A stretch of DNA of 54,176 nt from an uncultured Collinsella sp. (GCA_900546115.1 URBQ01000016.1:1-54176), one strand, 5' to 3'; shown: positions 33,783 to 42,110, counted from the stretch's first letter. Numbers and translations: made by a program. The notes: generated by a model from the letters alone, not told the origin.

Positions 33783-34826
33783 ATGGAAAAGCTCGATGTG
33801 GTGAATGCGGCGCTTGCCGCCCTGCGTGCTGGCGAGACGTGCGAGCTCGTGGTCGTGGCCGGCACGGCGGGGTCATCGCCGCGCGGCGTGGGCGCCTGGA
33901 TGGCCGTCTTTGCCGATGGCAGCCAAGCGGGCACCATCGGCGGCGGCAAGATTGAGCTCTTTGCGCTGGACGAGGCGCGCGAGCTGCTGGGCGCAGGGCA
34001 ATCGCGTCTGGTCCGCTACACCATGGGCGGCGAGAACTCCGATACCGGCATGATCTGCGGCGGAGCCATCTGCCTGTGCTATCTGCACCTGGATGTATCG
34101 CAGGCGCCGTTGTTCCAGTCGATTGCCGACGTCTTGGCGTATCGACGCATCGGCGACTTCGTCATCGACTTTGAGCCGTTTATCGCGAGCGCGCTCGAGG
34201 GCGATGTGGCCAAGTACCATGGCGAGGAGTCGCGCCGCACCATAATGGGCTGCCCCGAGCTTTCGCTGGTGGAGGAGGGGAGTAAGGTCACCTACACCAA
34301 CGCGGCCTCCGAGATTCCCGCGGCGCACATCGAGACGCTCTGCCCCGAGGGCCTGACCTATATCTTTGGCTGCGGCCACGTGGGTGCTGCGACGGCGCGG
34401 GTGCTCACGGCGGCGGGCTTTGCCGTTGTGGCTTGCGACGACCGCCCCGGCACACTGACCCCCGAATGGGTGCCCGGTGTCTACGACCGTCGTCTGGTCG
34501 ACTACAAGAGCCTGAGCAAGCAGTGCCCCATCGGCCCGCGTGACCTAGTGGTCGTCGCCACGGCGGGTCACAAGTCCGATATCGACGTGGTGATTCAGGC
34601 CATGCGCGCCAAGCCAGCCTATCTGGGCTGCTTGGGTTCGCGCCGTAAGACGGCCTTTGTGCGCGCCCGCCTGGAGCAGGAGGGCTTTACGCAGGACCAG
34701 ATCGACGGGCTGCACCTGCCGATCGGCGTTGCCATCGAGGCCGAGGATCCCGAGGAGATCGCCATCTCCATCGCTGCCGAGATGATCCACCTGCGCCGCA
34801 CCAAGCTCGTCCCCCGCAAGCGCTAG
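33783..34826 (+). CDS. XdhC/CoxI-family molybdenum hydroxylase maturation factor
   Basis: 347 aa. The N-terminal XdhC_CoxI domain shows VVVAGTAGSSPRGVGAWM and GTIGGGKIE. The C-terminal Rossmann domain has IFGCGHVGAATARVL and later LGCLGSRRKTAF. XdhC binds molybdenum cofactor, helps add the terminal sulfido ligand and hands it to xanthine dehydrogenase; in selenium-type clusters it may do the analogous job for selenium. It forms an operon with yqeB (9-nt gap). It is the last gene before an abrupt change to ribosomal protein genes. Confidence 0.9.
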   Translation: MEKLDVVNAALAALRAGETCELVVVAGTAGSSPRGVGAWMAVFADGSQAGTIGGGKIELFALDEARELLGAGQSRLVRYTMGGENSDTGMICGGAICLCYLHLDVSQAPLFQSIADVLAYRRIGDFVIDFEPFIASALEGDVAKYHGEESRRTIMGCPELSLVEEGSKVTYTNAASEIPAAHIETLCPEGLTYIFGCGHVGAATARVLTAAGFAVVACDDRPGTLTPEWVPGVYDRRLVDYKSLSKQCPIGPRDLVVVATAGHKSDIDVVIQAMRAKPAYLGCLGSRRKTAFVRARLEQEGFTQDQIDGLHLPIGVAIEAEDPEEIAISIAAEMIHLRRTKLVPRKR

Positions 34827-34843
34827 TCGCATCCCCATCAATA

Positions 34844-34910
34844 AGTTGCGGTGGAATACGGACTGTTTAAGCCTGTTAGGCCGCCAAACAGTCCCTATTT
34901 CACCGCAACT
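34844..34910. repeat. 67-nt composite palindrome between the xdhC-like gene and rplE
   Basis: AGTTGCGGTG (34844-34853) pairs with CACCGCAACT (34901-34910). Inside, GGACTGTTT (34860-34868) pairs with AAACAGTCC (34886-34894). Both arm pairs are perfect. No T-run follows, so it is not an ordinary terminator. The rest of 34827-35137 has a possible -10 (TATAGT, 34995-35000) and no gene that I can support. Confidence 0.7.
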
Positions 34911-35137
34911 GCTTGTTGGGACCCATTTGTGCGGGGGAGTTGTGGAGTTGTGCAGGCAGACGAGGTTTTTCTGGAAATACGCTCTCGATGCGCGTATAGT
35001 ACCGATTGTTTTGTCGGCTCCTGCTGTGTCGAGTCCAAACCGCGAAATGCCATGAGCGGCGCGGATGCAGCCAGGAGGCACGAGGACAACCCATCGTGGC
35101 CACGCCCCGTGCTTAAAACCCCAAGAAGGAGTGAACA

Positions 35138-35695
35138 ATGGCAGAAGAGAAGTATGTGCCGCGTCTGAAGACCAAGTACAACAACGAGGTCAAGCAGCAG
35201 CTTCAGGACAAGTTCCAGTACGAGAACGTCATGATGATCCCCAAGTTTGAGAAGATCGTCGTGAACATGGGTGTCGGCGAGGCCGCTACCGATTCCAAGG
35301 CCATCGACGGTGCCGTGCGCGACCTGCGCGCCATCACCGGCCAGCAGCCGATGATCACCCGTGCCCGCAAGTCCATCGCTACCTTCCGCCTGCGCGCTGG
35401 TATGCCGATCGGCTGCAAGGTTACCCTGCGTGGCGACCGTATGTGGGAGTTCTTCGATCGTCTGACCTCCGTCGCGATCCCCCGTATCCGCGACTTCCGC
35501 GGCATCTCCGCCAAGAGCTTCGACGGCCGTGGTAACTTCTCCATGGGCGTTACCGAGCAGCTCATCTTCCCCGAGATCGACTTCGACTCCGTCGATCACC
35601 AGCGTGGCATGGACATCACTTTCGTGACCACCGCCAACACCGATGAGGAGGCCAAGGCCCTTCTGGACGCCTTCGGTTTCCCGTTCAAGAAATAG
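35138..35695 (+). CDS. rplE: 50S ribosomal protein L5
   Basis: 185 aa, full length for L5. L5 binds 5S rRNA in the central protuberance. Signatures include KIVVNMGVGEA, ITGQQPMITRARKSIA and the LRAGMPIGCKVTLRG block. Start ATG 35138 with AAGGAG 6 nt upstream. In nearly all bacteria it follows rplN and rplX; here its upstream neighbour is an xdhC-like gene 311 bp away, so the spc operon is interrupted or rearranged at this point. Confidence 0.96.
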   Translation: MAEEKYVPRLKTKYNNEVKQQLQDKFQYENVMMIPKFEKIVVNMGVGEAATDSKAIDGAVRDLRAITGQQPMITRARKSIATFRLRAGMPIGCKVTLRGDRMWEFFDRLTSVAIPRIRDFRGISAKSFDGRGNFSMGVTEQLIFPEIDFDSVDHQRGMDITFVTTANTDEEAKALLDAFGFPFKK

Positions 35696-35710
35696 GTTCA
35701 CCTGCCCTAT

Positions 35711-35740
35711 AAGCGCCGTTCCCACAAGGGGGCGGCGCTT
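35711..35740 (+). promoter_or_regulatory. Intra-operon hairpin between rplE and rpsZ
   Basis: AAGCGCCG (35711-35718) pairs perfectly with CGGCGCTT (35733-35740). No T-run. It may be an RNA-processing or attenuation site in the ribosomal transcript. Confidence 0.4.
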
Positions 35741-35774
35741 GGGGCGAACAATACTCTATGTGAGGAGGATATAA

Positions 35775-35960
35775 GTGGCTAAGACATCGATGATCGTCAA
35801 GTGCAATCGCAAGCAGAAGTTCTCTACTCGTGAGTACACGCGCTGCCAGCGCTGCGGCCGTCCGCACTCTGTGTACCGCAAGTTCGGCCTGTGCCGTGTC
35901 TGCTTCCGCGAGCTTGCACTCAAGGGCGAGCTTCCCGGCGTTAAGAAGGCCAGCTGGTAA
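35775..35960 (+). CDS. rpsZ: 30S ribosomal protein S14, zinc-binding type Z
   Basis: 61 aa. The C-x2-C...C-x2-C zinc ribbon (CQRCGR, CRVCFRE) identifies the short zinc form of S14. The start is GTG 35775, set by GAGGAGG seven nt upstream and by the family N-terminus MAKTSMIVK. S14 joins the head of the 30S subunit late in assembly. The gap to rplE is 79 nt with a hairpin. Confidence 0.96.
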   Translation: MAKTSMIVKCNRKQKFSTREYTRCQRCGRPHSVYRKFGLCRVCFRELALKGELPGVKKASW

Positions 35961-36079
35961 GTCACTACCAGCGTTTCAAGCATCAGTTTGGAACAGGGAA
36001 AACGCGCTAAAAAGGCTTTGCCGTTAAGGGCGGCGAAGAACCAAGAGCACGTGTTCATCAAGAACGAAGGAGAATCTGT

Positions 36080-36478
36080 ATGAACCTTACAGACCCGATC
36101 GCAGATATGCTTACGCGCATCCGTAACGCTAACTCTGTGAACAAGGCCACGGTCTCCATGCCGAGCAGCAAGAAGCTCGTCGAGATCGCTCGTGTTCTGC
36201 ACGAGGAGGGCTACATCGAGGGCTACGATGTCGAGGACACCGTTCCCCAGAAGACTCTGCACATCACGCTTAAGTATGGTCCCAAGAAGGCTAAGGTCAT
36301 CAACGGCATCCGCCGCATTTCCAAGCCGGGCCTGCGTAAGTACACCGGCGTTGCCGACATGCCCCGCGTCCGCGGCGGCCTTGGTACCGCCATTATTTCC
36401 ACCAGCCATGGCGTCATGACCGACCGCGATGCTCGCAAGCACAACGTCGGCGGCGAGATCATCGCTTACGTCTGGTAA
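36080..36478 (+). CDS. rpsH: 30S ribosomal protein S8
   Basis: 132 aa, normal S8 length. Starts MNLTDPIADMLTRIRNA and ends with the conserved GGEIIAYVW. S8 binds the central domain of 16S rRNA and, in E. coli, represses the spc operon by binding the mRNA near rplE. GAAGGAG precedes the ATG. A 119-nt gap separates it from rpsZ. Confidence 0.96.
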   Translation: MNLTDPIADMLTRIRNANSVNKATVSMPSSKKLVEIARVLHEEGYIEGYDVEDTVPQKTLHITLKYGPKKAKVINGIRRISKPGLRKYTGVADMPRVRGGLGTAIISTSHGVMTDRDARKHNVGGEIIAYVW

Positions 36479-36511
36479 TTCGCTCGGTAGGTAGAAGGAA
36501 AGGAGATCACC

Positions 36512-37048
36512 GTGTCTCGTATCGGTAATAAGCCTGTCCAGATTCCCGCCGGAGTCGAAGTGGCAGTCAACGGCAACAACGTTGTCGTCAAGGGCCCCAA
36601 GGGCCAGCTCGAGCTCGATGTCTTTGAGAAGCTCGCTATCAACGTCGAGGACAACGTCCTCACCGTTTCCCGTCCCGACGACGAGCGTGAGACCCGTGCC
36701 CGCCACGGCCTCACCCGCGCCCTCATCCACAACATGGTTGTCGGCGTTTCCGAGGGCTTCGAGAAGAAGCTCGAGCTCGCCGGCGTCGGTTACCGCGTGC
36801 AGCAGAAGGGCAAGAACCTCGAGTTCTCCCTGGGCTTCTCGCACCCCGTGATCGTCGAGGCTCCCGAGGGCATCACCTTCGAGGTTCCCGACAACACCCA
36901 CGTGAACGTCAAGGGTATCAACAAGCAGCAGGTCGGTCAGATCGCCGCTGAGATCCGCGGCCATCGTCCTCCCGAGCCTTACAAGGGCAAGGGTATCCAC
37001 TACGTTGGCGAGCACATCCGCCGCAAGCTGGGTAAGGCCGCCAAGTAG
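36512..37048 (+). CDS. rplF: 50S ribosomal protein L6
   Basis: 178 aa, full length. Starts (GTG) with SRIGNKPVQIPAGV and ends with the signature PEPYKGKGIHYVGEHIRR. L6 sits near the factor-binding site of the 50S subunit. GGAGATCACC precedes the GTG. A hairpin (CCAGCACC/GGTGCTGG, about 37075-37096) lies before rplR. Confidence 0.96.
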   Translation: MSRIGNKPVQIPAGVEVAVNGNNVVVKGPKGQLELDVFEKLAINVEDNVLTVSRPDDERETRARHGLTRALIHNMVVGVSEGFEKKLELAGVGYRVQQKGKNLEFSLGFSHPVIVEAPEGITFEVPDNTHVNVKGINKQQVGQIAAEIRGHRPPEPYKGKGIHYVGEHIRRKLGKAAK

Positions 37049-37123
37049 TCGTAACCGACTCACTCGCATAAGACCAGCACCCCGTCAGGTGCTGGCAAGA
37101 TCAACCTTTTTAGGAGTTTACGT

Positions 37124-37492
37124 ATGAACAAGCATAAGGCGAAGCTGGAAGGCCTCAAGCGTCGTCAGCGTCGTGTTCGCGGCAAGGTCTCGGGTACCTC
37201 CGAGCGTCCGCGTCTTCGCGTGACCCGTACTAACGCCAACATCTATGCCCAGATCATCGACGACAGCAAGGGCTCTAGCCTGACGCTCGTCTCTGCCTCG
37301 ACCCTCGAGGCCGAGTTCAAGGGCACCCACACCTCGAACAAGGAGGCTGCGGAGAAGGTCGGTCAGCTCGTTGGCAAGCGCGCCATCGAGGCCGGCATCA
37401 CCAAGGTCGCCTTCGATCGCGGTGGCCGTATCTACCATGGCCGCGTCAAGGCCCTCGCCGACGGTGCTCGTGCCGCCGGTCTCGAGTTCTAG
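37124..37492 (+). CDS. rplR: 50S ribosomal protein L18
   Basis: 122 aa. Starts with the basic MNKHKAKLEGLKRRQRR and ends with the family block FDRGGRIYHGRVKALADGAR. L18 brings 5S rRNA to the 50S subunit together with L5. TTAGGAG precedes the ATG. The rpsE gene follows after 14 nt. Confidence 0.96.
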   Translation: MNKHKAKLEGLKRRQRRVRGKVSGTSERPRLRVTRTNANIYAQIIDDSKGSSLTLVSASTLEAEFKGTHTSNKEAAEKVGQLVGKRAIEAGITKVAFDRGGRIYHGRVKALADGARAAGLEF

Positions 37493-37506
37493 GAGGTATG
37501 TAGCAC

Positions 37507-38031
37507 ATGGCTCGTAATCAGAAGCAGCAGCGCGAGGCCTCCGAGTTCGAGGAGCGCGTCGTTTACATCAACCGCGTGTCGAAGACCGTCAAGGGTGGTC
37601 GTCGCATGAGCCTCGTCGCTCTCGTCGTCGTTGGCGACGGCAAGGGCAACGTCGGCGTTGGCATGGGCAAGTCCGCTGAGGTGCCCCTGGCCATCTCCAA
37701 GGCGTCTCTCGATGCCAAGAAGAACATGTTCCACGTGCCGGTGACCGAGCAGGGCACCATCCCGCACGAGGTTCTCGGCCACTTTGGTGCCGGCCGCATC
37801 ATCATCAAGCCCGCTGTCGAGGGTACCGGCGTTATCGCCGGCGGCGCTGTGCGTCCCCTCTTCGAGCTTGCTGGCATCAAGAACGTCCTGTCCAAGTCCC
37901 TCGGTACCGACAACGGCCTCAACATCATCAAGGCTGCCGTCGAGGGCCTCAAGGAGCTCTCCAGCCCTGAGGACGTCGCGGCTCGCCGTGGCCTGACGGT
38001 CTCCGAGATGTTCGTCGGTAAGGAGAACTAA
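37507..38031 (+). CDS. rpsE: 30S ribosomal protein S5
   Basis: 174 aa. The dsRNA-binding N-domain has ERVVYINRVSKTVKGG and the VGMGKSAEVP loop; the C-domain has GGAVRPLFELAGI and LGT-DNGLNIIKA. S5 is involved in decoding accuracy. Only 2 nt separate it from rpmD. Confidence 0.96.
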   Translation: MARNQKQQREASEFEERVVYINRVSKTVKGGRRMSLVALVVVGDGKGNVGVGMGKSAEVPLAISKASLDAKKNMFHVPVTEQGTIPHEVLGHFGAGRIIIKPAVEGTGVIAGGAVRPLFELAGIKNVLSKSLGTDNGLNIIKAAVEGLKELSSPEDVAARRGLTVSEMFVGKEN

Positions 38032-38033
38032 GC

Positions 38034-38216
38034 ATGGCTGACACCATCAAGATCAAGCAGGTCCGCAGCACCAACGGTTGCAAGCAGGACCAGGTCCGTA
38101 CTGTCCGTGCCCTCGGTCTCCACAGGATCCGCGAGGTTCGCGAGATTGCTGACAACGAGTCCGTCCGCGGCATGATCTTCAAGGTCAAGCACCTTGTCGA
38201 GATTGTAGAGGAGTAG
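38034..38216 (+). CDS. rpmD: 50S ribosomal protein L30
   Basis: 60 aa. IKIKQVRSTNGCKQDQ and LGLHRIREVREIADN are typical of bacterial L30. Present between rpsE and rplO as usual, with 2-3 nt gaps indicating translational coupling. Confidence 0.95.
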   Translation: MADTIKIKQVRSTNGCKQDQVRTVRALGLHRIREVREIADNESVRGMIFKVKHLVEIVEE

Positions 38217-38219
38217 CAA

Positions 38220-38669
38220 ATGCAGCTTCACGATCTTACTCCCGCGCCCGGTTCCACCAAGAACCGCAAGCGCGTCGGCCGTGGCAATTCTTCGGGTCAC
38301 GGCACCACTTCTGGCCGCGGCCAGAAGGGCCAGGGTTCCCGCTCTGGCGGCACCAAGGGTGCCGGCTTCGAGGGTGGCCAGACTCCGCTGGCTATGCGCC
38401 TGCCCAAGCTTCCGGGCTTCCGCAACCCCCGTCGTATCGAGTACACCGCTGTTAACGTTGAGCGTCTCGAGCGTAAGTTCGAGGATGGCGCTGTGATCGA
38501 CGGTGCCGCTCTTAAGGCCGCTCGCATCACCAAGAGCGAGTTCGAGCCCGTCAAGGTGCTCGGCAATGGTGAGCTCACCAAGAAGTTCACGGTCAAGGTC
38601 GACAAGGTAAGCGCTTCTGCGCAGGCCAAGATCGAGGCCGCCGGCGGAAAGGTCGAGCTGCCGTGCTAA
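38220..38669 (+). CDS. rplO: 50S ribosomal protein L15
   Basis: 149 aa. Begins with LHDLTPAPGSTKNRKRVGRG and a glycine-rich tail reaching into the 50S core (SGRGQKGQGSRSGG). The end overlaps the secY start by 7 nt, so secY is translationally coupled. Confidence 0.95.
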   Translation: MQLHDLTPAPGSTKNRKRVGRGNSSGHGTTSGRGQKGQGSRSGGTKGAGFEGGQTPLAMRLPKLPGFRNPRRIEYTAVNVERLERKFEDGAVIDGAALKAARITKSEFEPVKVLGNGELTKKFTVKVDKVSASAQAKIEAAGGKVELPC

Positions 38670-39949
38670 ATGGTCTTAAGAATGCTTTCCGCATCAAAGA
38701 ATTGCGCGAAAAGATTCTTTTTACCATAGCTATGCTCGTCGTGTACCGCATTGGTGCGCACGTTCCTGTGCCCGGCATTCCCTTCCAGGGGATGCTGGGC
38801 CTTTTCTCGACCGATAACAATTCGGTCGCCGCAGGTGCTATGGCCCTCCTGAATCTTTTCTCTGGCGGCGCGTTGAGCTATGTGTCGGTGTTTTCGCTGG
38901 GCATCATGCCTTACATCACCAGCTCAATCATCCTCCAGATGCTCCAGGCCGTTGTGCCTTCCCTGCATGAGCTTGCCCGCGAGGGCGAGGTCGGTCAGAC
39001 CAAGATTACGCAGTATTCGCGTTACCTCACCCTGGCTCTGGCAATCCTCAACTCCGTGGGTTACCTCTTCCTCTTTAAGAGCTTCGGCATCAGCTTTAAT
39101 GGCGCCGGCGCTCCCGAGATCATCTTCGACCTCATGATCGTCGGCACGCTCACTGCGGGCGCTATGCTGATCATGTGGATTGGTGAGCTCATCACCCAGC
39201 GCGGTATCGGCAATGGCATGTCCCTGATCATCTTTGCGAACATCATGGCCGGCCTGCCGCAGGCGATCTTCTCCAGCACCGAGGGTAATGCCGGTGGCAT
39301 CATCACCATGGTGATCATCTGCGCCATCATCCTGCTGGTTATCCCGCTGATTGTTTTTCTTGAGCGCGGCCAGCGCCGCATCCCGGTCTCCTACGCTAAG
39401 CGCGTCGTGGGCCGTCGCATGATGGGTGGCCAGACCACCTACCTGCCCATCAAGGTCAATACCGCGGGTGTCGTGCCGATCATCTTCGCTTCGGCGCTGC
39501 TGTACTTCCCGGCTCAGATTGCCGTGTTCTTCCCCGGCATCGGCTGGATTCAGGCAGTTGCCTCTGCGCTTTCGACCGGTTGGCTCAACTGGGTGCTTAA
39601 TGTTGTCCTCATCGTGTTCTTCGCGTACTTCTACACCTCCATGGTGTTCAACCCCGATGATACGGCCGACAACCTTAAGAAGCAGGGCGGCTTTATTCCG
39701 GGCGTGCGTCCGGGTAGGGCTACCGCGGCCTACATCAAGAACGCGCTCAACAAGATCACGCTTCCCAGCGCTGTCTTTTTGGCGCTCATCGCCATCGTGC
39801 CTTCGATCATCTTCTCCTTCACGGGTAACCATCTGATCCAGGCATTTGGCGGCACGTCCATCCTCATCATGGTCGGCGTCGTGCTCGACACGGTCGATAA
39901 GCTCGAAGGCCAGATCAAGATGTATGATTACGATGGATTCTTTAAATAG
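38663..39949 (+). CDS. secY: SecY, preprotein translocase channel subunit
   Basis: 428 aa with about ten membrane helices, normal for SecY. Start is GTG 38663 inside the end of rplO, giving MLNGLKNAFRIKELREKI. Motifs include VPVPGIPF in the first loop, GIMPYITSSIILQ, and the cytoplasmic loop ERGQRRIPVSYAKR. It forms the membrane channel for protein export with SecE and SecG. Confidence 0.96.
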   Translation: MLNGLKNAFRIKELREKILFTIAMLVVYRIGAHVPVPGIPFQGMLGLFSTDNNSVAAGAMALLNLFSGGALSYVSVFSLGIMPYITSSIILQMLQAVVPSLHELAREGEVGQTKITQYSRYLTLALAILNSVGYLFLFKSFGISFNGAGAPEIIFDLMIVGTLTAGAMLIMWIGELITQRGIGNGMSLIIFANIMAGLPQAIFSSTEGNAGGIITMVIICAIILLVIPLIVFLERGQRRIPVSYAKRVVGRRMMGGQTTYLPIKVNTAGVVPIIFASALLYFPAQIAVFFPGIGWIQAVASALSTGWLNWVLNVVLIVFFAYFYTSMVFNPDDTADNLKKQGGFIPGVRPGRATAAYIKNALNKITLPSAVFLALIAIVPSIIFSFTGNHLIQAFGGTSILIMVGVVLDTVDKLEGQIKMYDYDGFFK

Positions 39950-39967
39950 GCTAGAGGAGGATTGCTC

Positions 39968-40594
39968 ATGAACCTCGTATTGCTCGGAGCTCCGGGTGCC
40001 GGTAAGGGCACCGTCGCACAGGAGCTCGTCGCCGAGTTTGGCGTCGCTCACATTTCCACGGGCGACCTGCTGCGTGCTGCCGTCAAGGGTGGCACCGAGC
40101 TTGGTATTCAGGCTAAGAAGTACATGGACGCTGGCGAGCTCGTTCCCGACCAGCTCGTGATCGACCTTGTCAAGGAGCGCCTTGCTGCCGATGACGCCCA
40201 GCAGGGCTTCATCCTCGACGGCTTCCCGCGCAACACCGCCCAGGCTGTGACGCTCGATTCCGAGCTCTCCGCCATGGGTCGCGAGATCGACTGCGCCCTT
40301 CTGGTCGACGTGGCCCCCGAGGTCATCATCGATCGTCTGTCTTCGCGTCGCACCTGCCGCGCCTGCGGTTACACCGGCACCGCTGCCGATGCTACCTGCC
40401 CCAAGTGCGCCGGCGAGATGTATCAGCGCGACGACGACAAGCCCGAGACCATCAAGAACCGTCTCGACGTCTACGAGAAGTCCACGAGCCCGCTCGTCGA
40501 CTACTATCGTGGCCAGGGTCTGCTCAAGTCGGTCAACGGTGACCAGGCTCGCGAGACCGTGTACGGGGATGTCAAAGAGGCTCTTGGTCTATGA
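39968..40594 (+). CDS. adk: Adenylate kinase
   Basis: 208 aa from ATG 39968, set by GAGGAGG; TTG 39962 is unlikely. P-loop GAPGAGKGT at the N-terminus, and DGFPRN. The lid has a four-cysteine zinc site (CRACGYTGTAAD, CPKC) as in Gram-positive enzymes. It interconverts ATP, ADP and AMP. Its end overlaps the map start (ATGA). Confidence 0.96.
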   Translation: MNLVLLGAPGAGKGTVAQELVAEFGVAHISTGDLLRAAVKGGTELGIQAKKYMDAGELVPDQLVIDLVKERLAADDAQQGFILDGFPRNTAQAVTLDSELSAMGREIDCALLVDVAPEVIIDRLSSRRTCRACGYTGTAADATCPKCAGEMYQRDDDKPETIKNRLDVYEKSTSPLVDYYRGQGLLKSVNGDQARETVYGDVKEALGL

Positions 40595-41379
40595 TCAAGA
40601 TTAAGTCTGCAACGCAAATCGAGCAGATGAAGAAGGCAGGAGCGCTATCTAAGATGGCGCTCCGCCACGTTGGAGCCATGGTGCGCCCTGGTGTTTCGAC
40701 CTTTGAGCTCGATCAGCTCGCGGAGCAGATTATCCGTATGCATGGCGGCACCCCGGCCTTTAAGGGTTACGGCGGGTTCCCCGGTACCATTTGCGCATCG
40801 ATTAACGATGCCGTGGTCCACGGTATTCCCAACCCCGACATGATCCTGCGCGATGGCGATATCATCTCCATCGATACGGGAGCCGTTGTCGACGGTTGGG
40901 TTGGCGATAACGCTTGGACGTTTTTTGTCGGCACACCCACGCCCGAGGCCAAGGCCCTGTGCGAGGTCACGCGCGATTGCCTTAAGGCTGCCATCGAGCA
41001 GGCTGTTCCCGGTAACCATATCGGGGATGTTGGTTACGCCGTTCAGTCCCTCGCCGAGTCTCACGGTTACGGCGTGCTTCGTGACTATGTGGGCCATGGC
41101 ATTGGCCGCGTGATGCACGAGGACCCCAACGTTCCTAACTATGGAAAGAAGGGGAGGGGCGTTCGCCTCCAGGCCGGCATGGTCATTGCCATCGAGCCGA
41201 TGGTTACGATGGGTTCCAACCATGTGAGCACGGGCTCCGACGGTTGGATTGTTACGACCAACGACCACCTGCCCGCCGCACACTACGAGAACACCGTCGC
41301 CATTACCAATGACGGTCCGGTGATTCTCACCACGGATGCCCAGGGTGCTTGGTGTTCCTTGCAAGGCGGTGAAATGTAA
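40591..41379 (+). CDS. map: Methionine aminopeptidase, type I
   Basis: 262 aa. Metal ligands are visible in DGDIISIDTGAVVDGWVGD, in GHGIGRVMHEDPNV, and in the late IEPM and E of the pita-bread fold. It removes the initiator methionine from new proteins. It overlaps adk by 4 nt. Its stop codon lies inside the outer arm of a 129-nt palindrome, so the 3' end of the message is highly structured. Confidence 0.95.
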   Translation: MIKIKSATQIEQMKKAGALSKMALRHVGAMVRPGVSTFELDQLAEQIIRMHGGTPAFKGYGGFPGTICASINDAVVHGIPNPDMILRDGDIISIDTGAVVDGWVGDNAWTFFVGTPTPEAKALCEVTRDCLKAAIEQAVPGNHIGDVGYAVQSLAESHGYGVLRDYVGHGIGRVMHEDPNVPNYGKKGRGVRLQAGMVIAIEPMVTMGSNHVSTGSDGWIVTTNDHLPAAHYENTVAITNDGPVILTTDAQGAWCSLQGGEM

Positions 41380-41499
41380 AAGTCGCCGCCCCCTGATGCC
41401 CAACCTCGCCTTTCAATTTCGAAGGCATGACCCCAAGGTCTATGCCTTCTCATTTCAAGGCGATCTTGGGCATCAGGGAACGGCTTTGTTTTACATTTC
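41371..41499. repeat. 129-nt composite palindrome overlapping the map stop codon
   Basis: Four nested arm pairs: GAAATGTAAAA (41371-41381) with TTTTACATTTC (41489-41499); CCCTGATGCCCAA (41391-41403) with TTGGGCATCAGGG (41466-41478); TCGCCTT (41406-41412) with AAGGCGA (41457-41463); GAAGGCAT (41421-41428) with ATGCCTTC (41442-41449), plus GACC/GGTC inside. All pairs are perfect. It has no T-run at its end. Confidence 0.85.
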
Positions 41500-41545
41500 T
41501 CAAATGTAACAAGTTCCGCTTAGTTGTGGAGCCATTACGAAGATA

Positions 41546-41571
41546 CTACGATACGTGCATGCGTATTGTAG
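41546..41571. promoter_or_regulatory. 26-bp dyad overlapping a -10-like box before infA
   Basis: CTACGATACG (41546-41555), TGCATG, CGTATTGTAG (41562-41571): a dyad with one mismatched pair. TAGAAT at 41569-41574 is a possible -10, about 35 nt before infA. No good -35 is seen. It may be an operator for the infA-rpoA segment. Confidence 0.5.
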
Positions 41572-41613
41572 AATACTCAATCGCTGTCGTTTTCTAGAGA
41601 AAGATGATTGCTT

Positions 41614-41832
41614 GTGAAGAAGGAAGACGCAATTGAGCTCGAGGGTACGGTAAAGGAACCGCTGCCCAACGCCATGTTTAAGGTCGAGCTCGAGAACGGT
41701 CATTCGGTTCTGTGCAACATTTCTGGCAAGATCCGAATGAATTACATCCGTATTCTCCCCGGTGACAGGGTTGTCGTGGAGCTTTCCCCGTACGACCTGA
41801 CCCGCGGCCGCATCACCTATCGCTACAAATAG
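41614..41832 (+). CDS. infA: Translation initiation factor IF-1
   Basis: 72 aa from GTG 41614, matching the usual IF-1 N-terminus MKKEDAIELEG. TTG 41608 would add two residues and has a better-spaced GAGAAAG, so the start is not settled. OB-fold motifs: LENGHSVLCNISGKIRMN and DLTRGRITYRYK. IF-1 binds the ribosomal A site during initiation. 109 nt separate it from a long palindrome after map. Confidence 0.94.
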   Translation: MKKEDAIELEGTVKEPLPNAMFKVELENGHSVLCNISGKIRMNYIRILPGDRVVVELSPYDLTRGRITYRYK

Positions 41833-41982
41833 CGGCACGCATACACGCACTCCATTTCCGGCTGCAGGCTTAGCTCAACCTACGGTCGGATTGTGTGTGA
41901 AGACCAGCCATAGTTTTAAACGCCTGCGGCTGGGCGAGTAGATAGTAGGGAAGTAGTTTGAGCGCTACCGAAAGGAAGAACG

Positions 41983-42096
41983 ATGAAGGTACGTCCTTCG
42001 GTCAAGAAGATGTGCGATAAGTGCAAAATCATTAGGCGCCATGGCAAGGTCCTCGTCATTTGCGAGAACCCCCGTCATAAGCAGCGTCAGGGTTAA
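41983..42096 (+). CDS. rpmJ: 50S ribosomal protein L36
   Basis: 37 aa. Reads MKVRPSVKKMCDKCKIIRR and continues to NPRHKQRQG, with the Cys-x2-Cys...Cys-x4-His zinc pattern of the C+ form of L36. GAAAGGAAG stands just before the ATG. It lies between infA and rpsM as usual. Too short for many gene callers. Confidence 0.95.
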   Translation: MKVRPSVKKMCDKCKIIRRHGKVLVICENPRHKQRQG

Positions 42097-42110
42097 GAGA
42101 GGAGACTACG

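Noticed and set aside
35756..37069. 437-codon minus-strand open frame over ribosomal genes
   Set aside because: Antisense to rpsZ, rpsH and rplF, which are certain.
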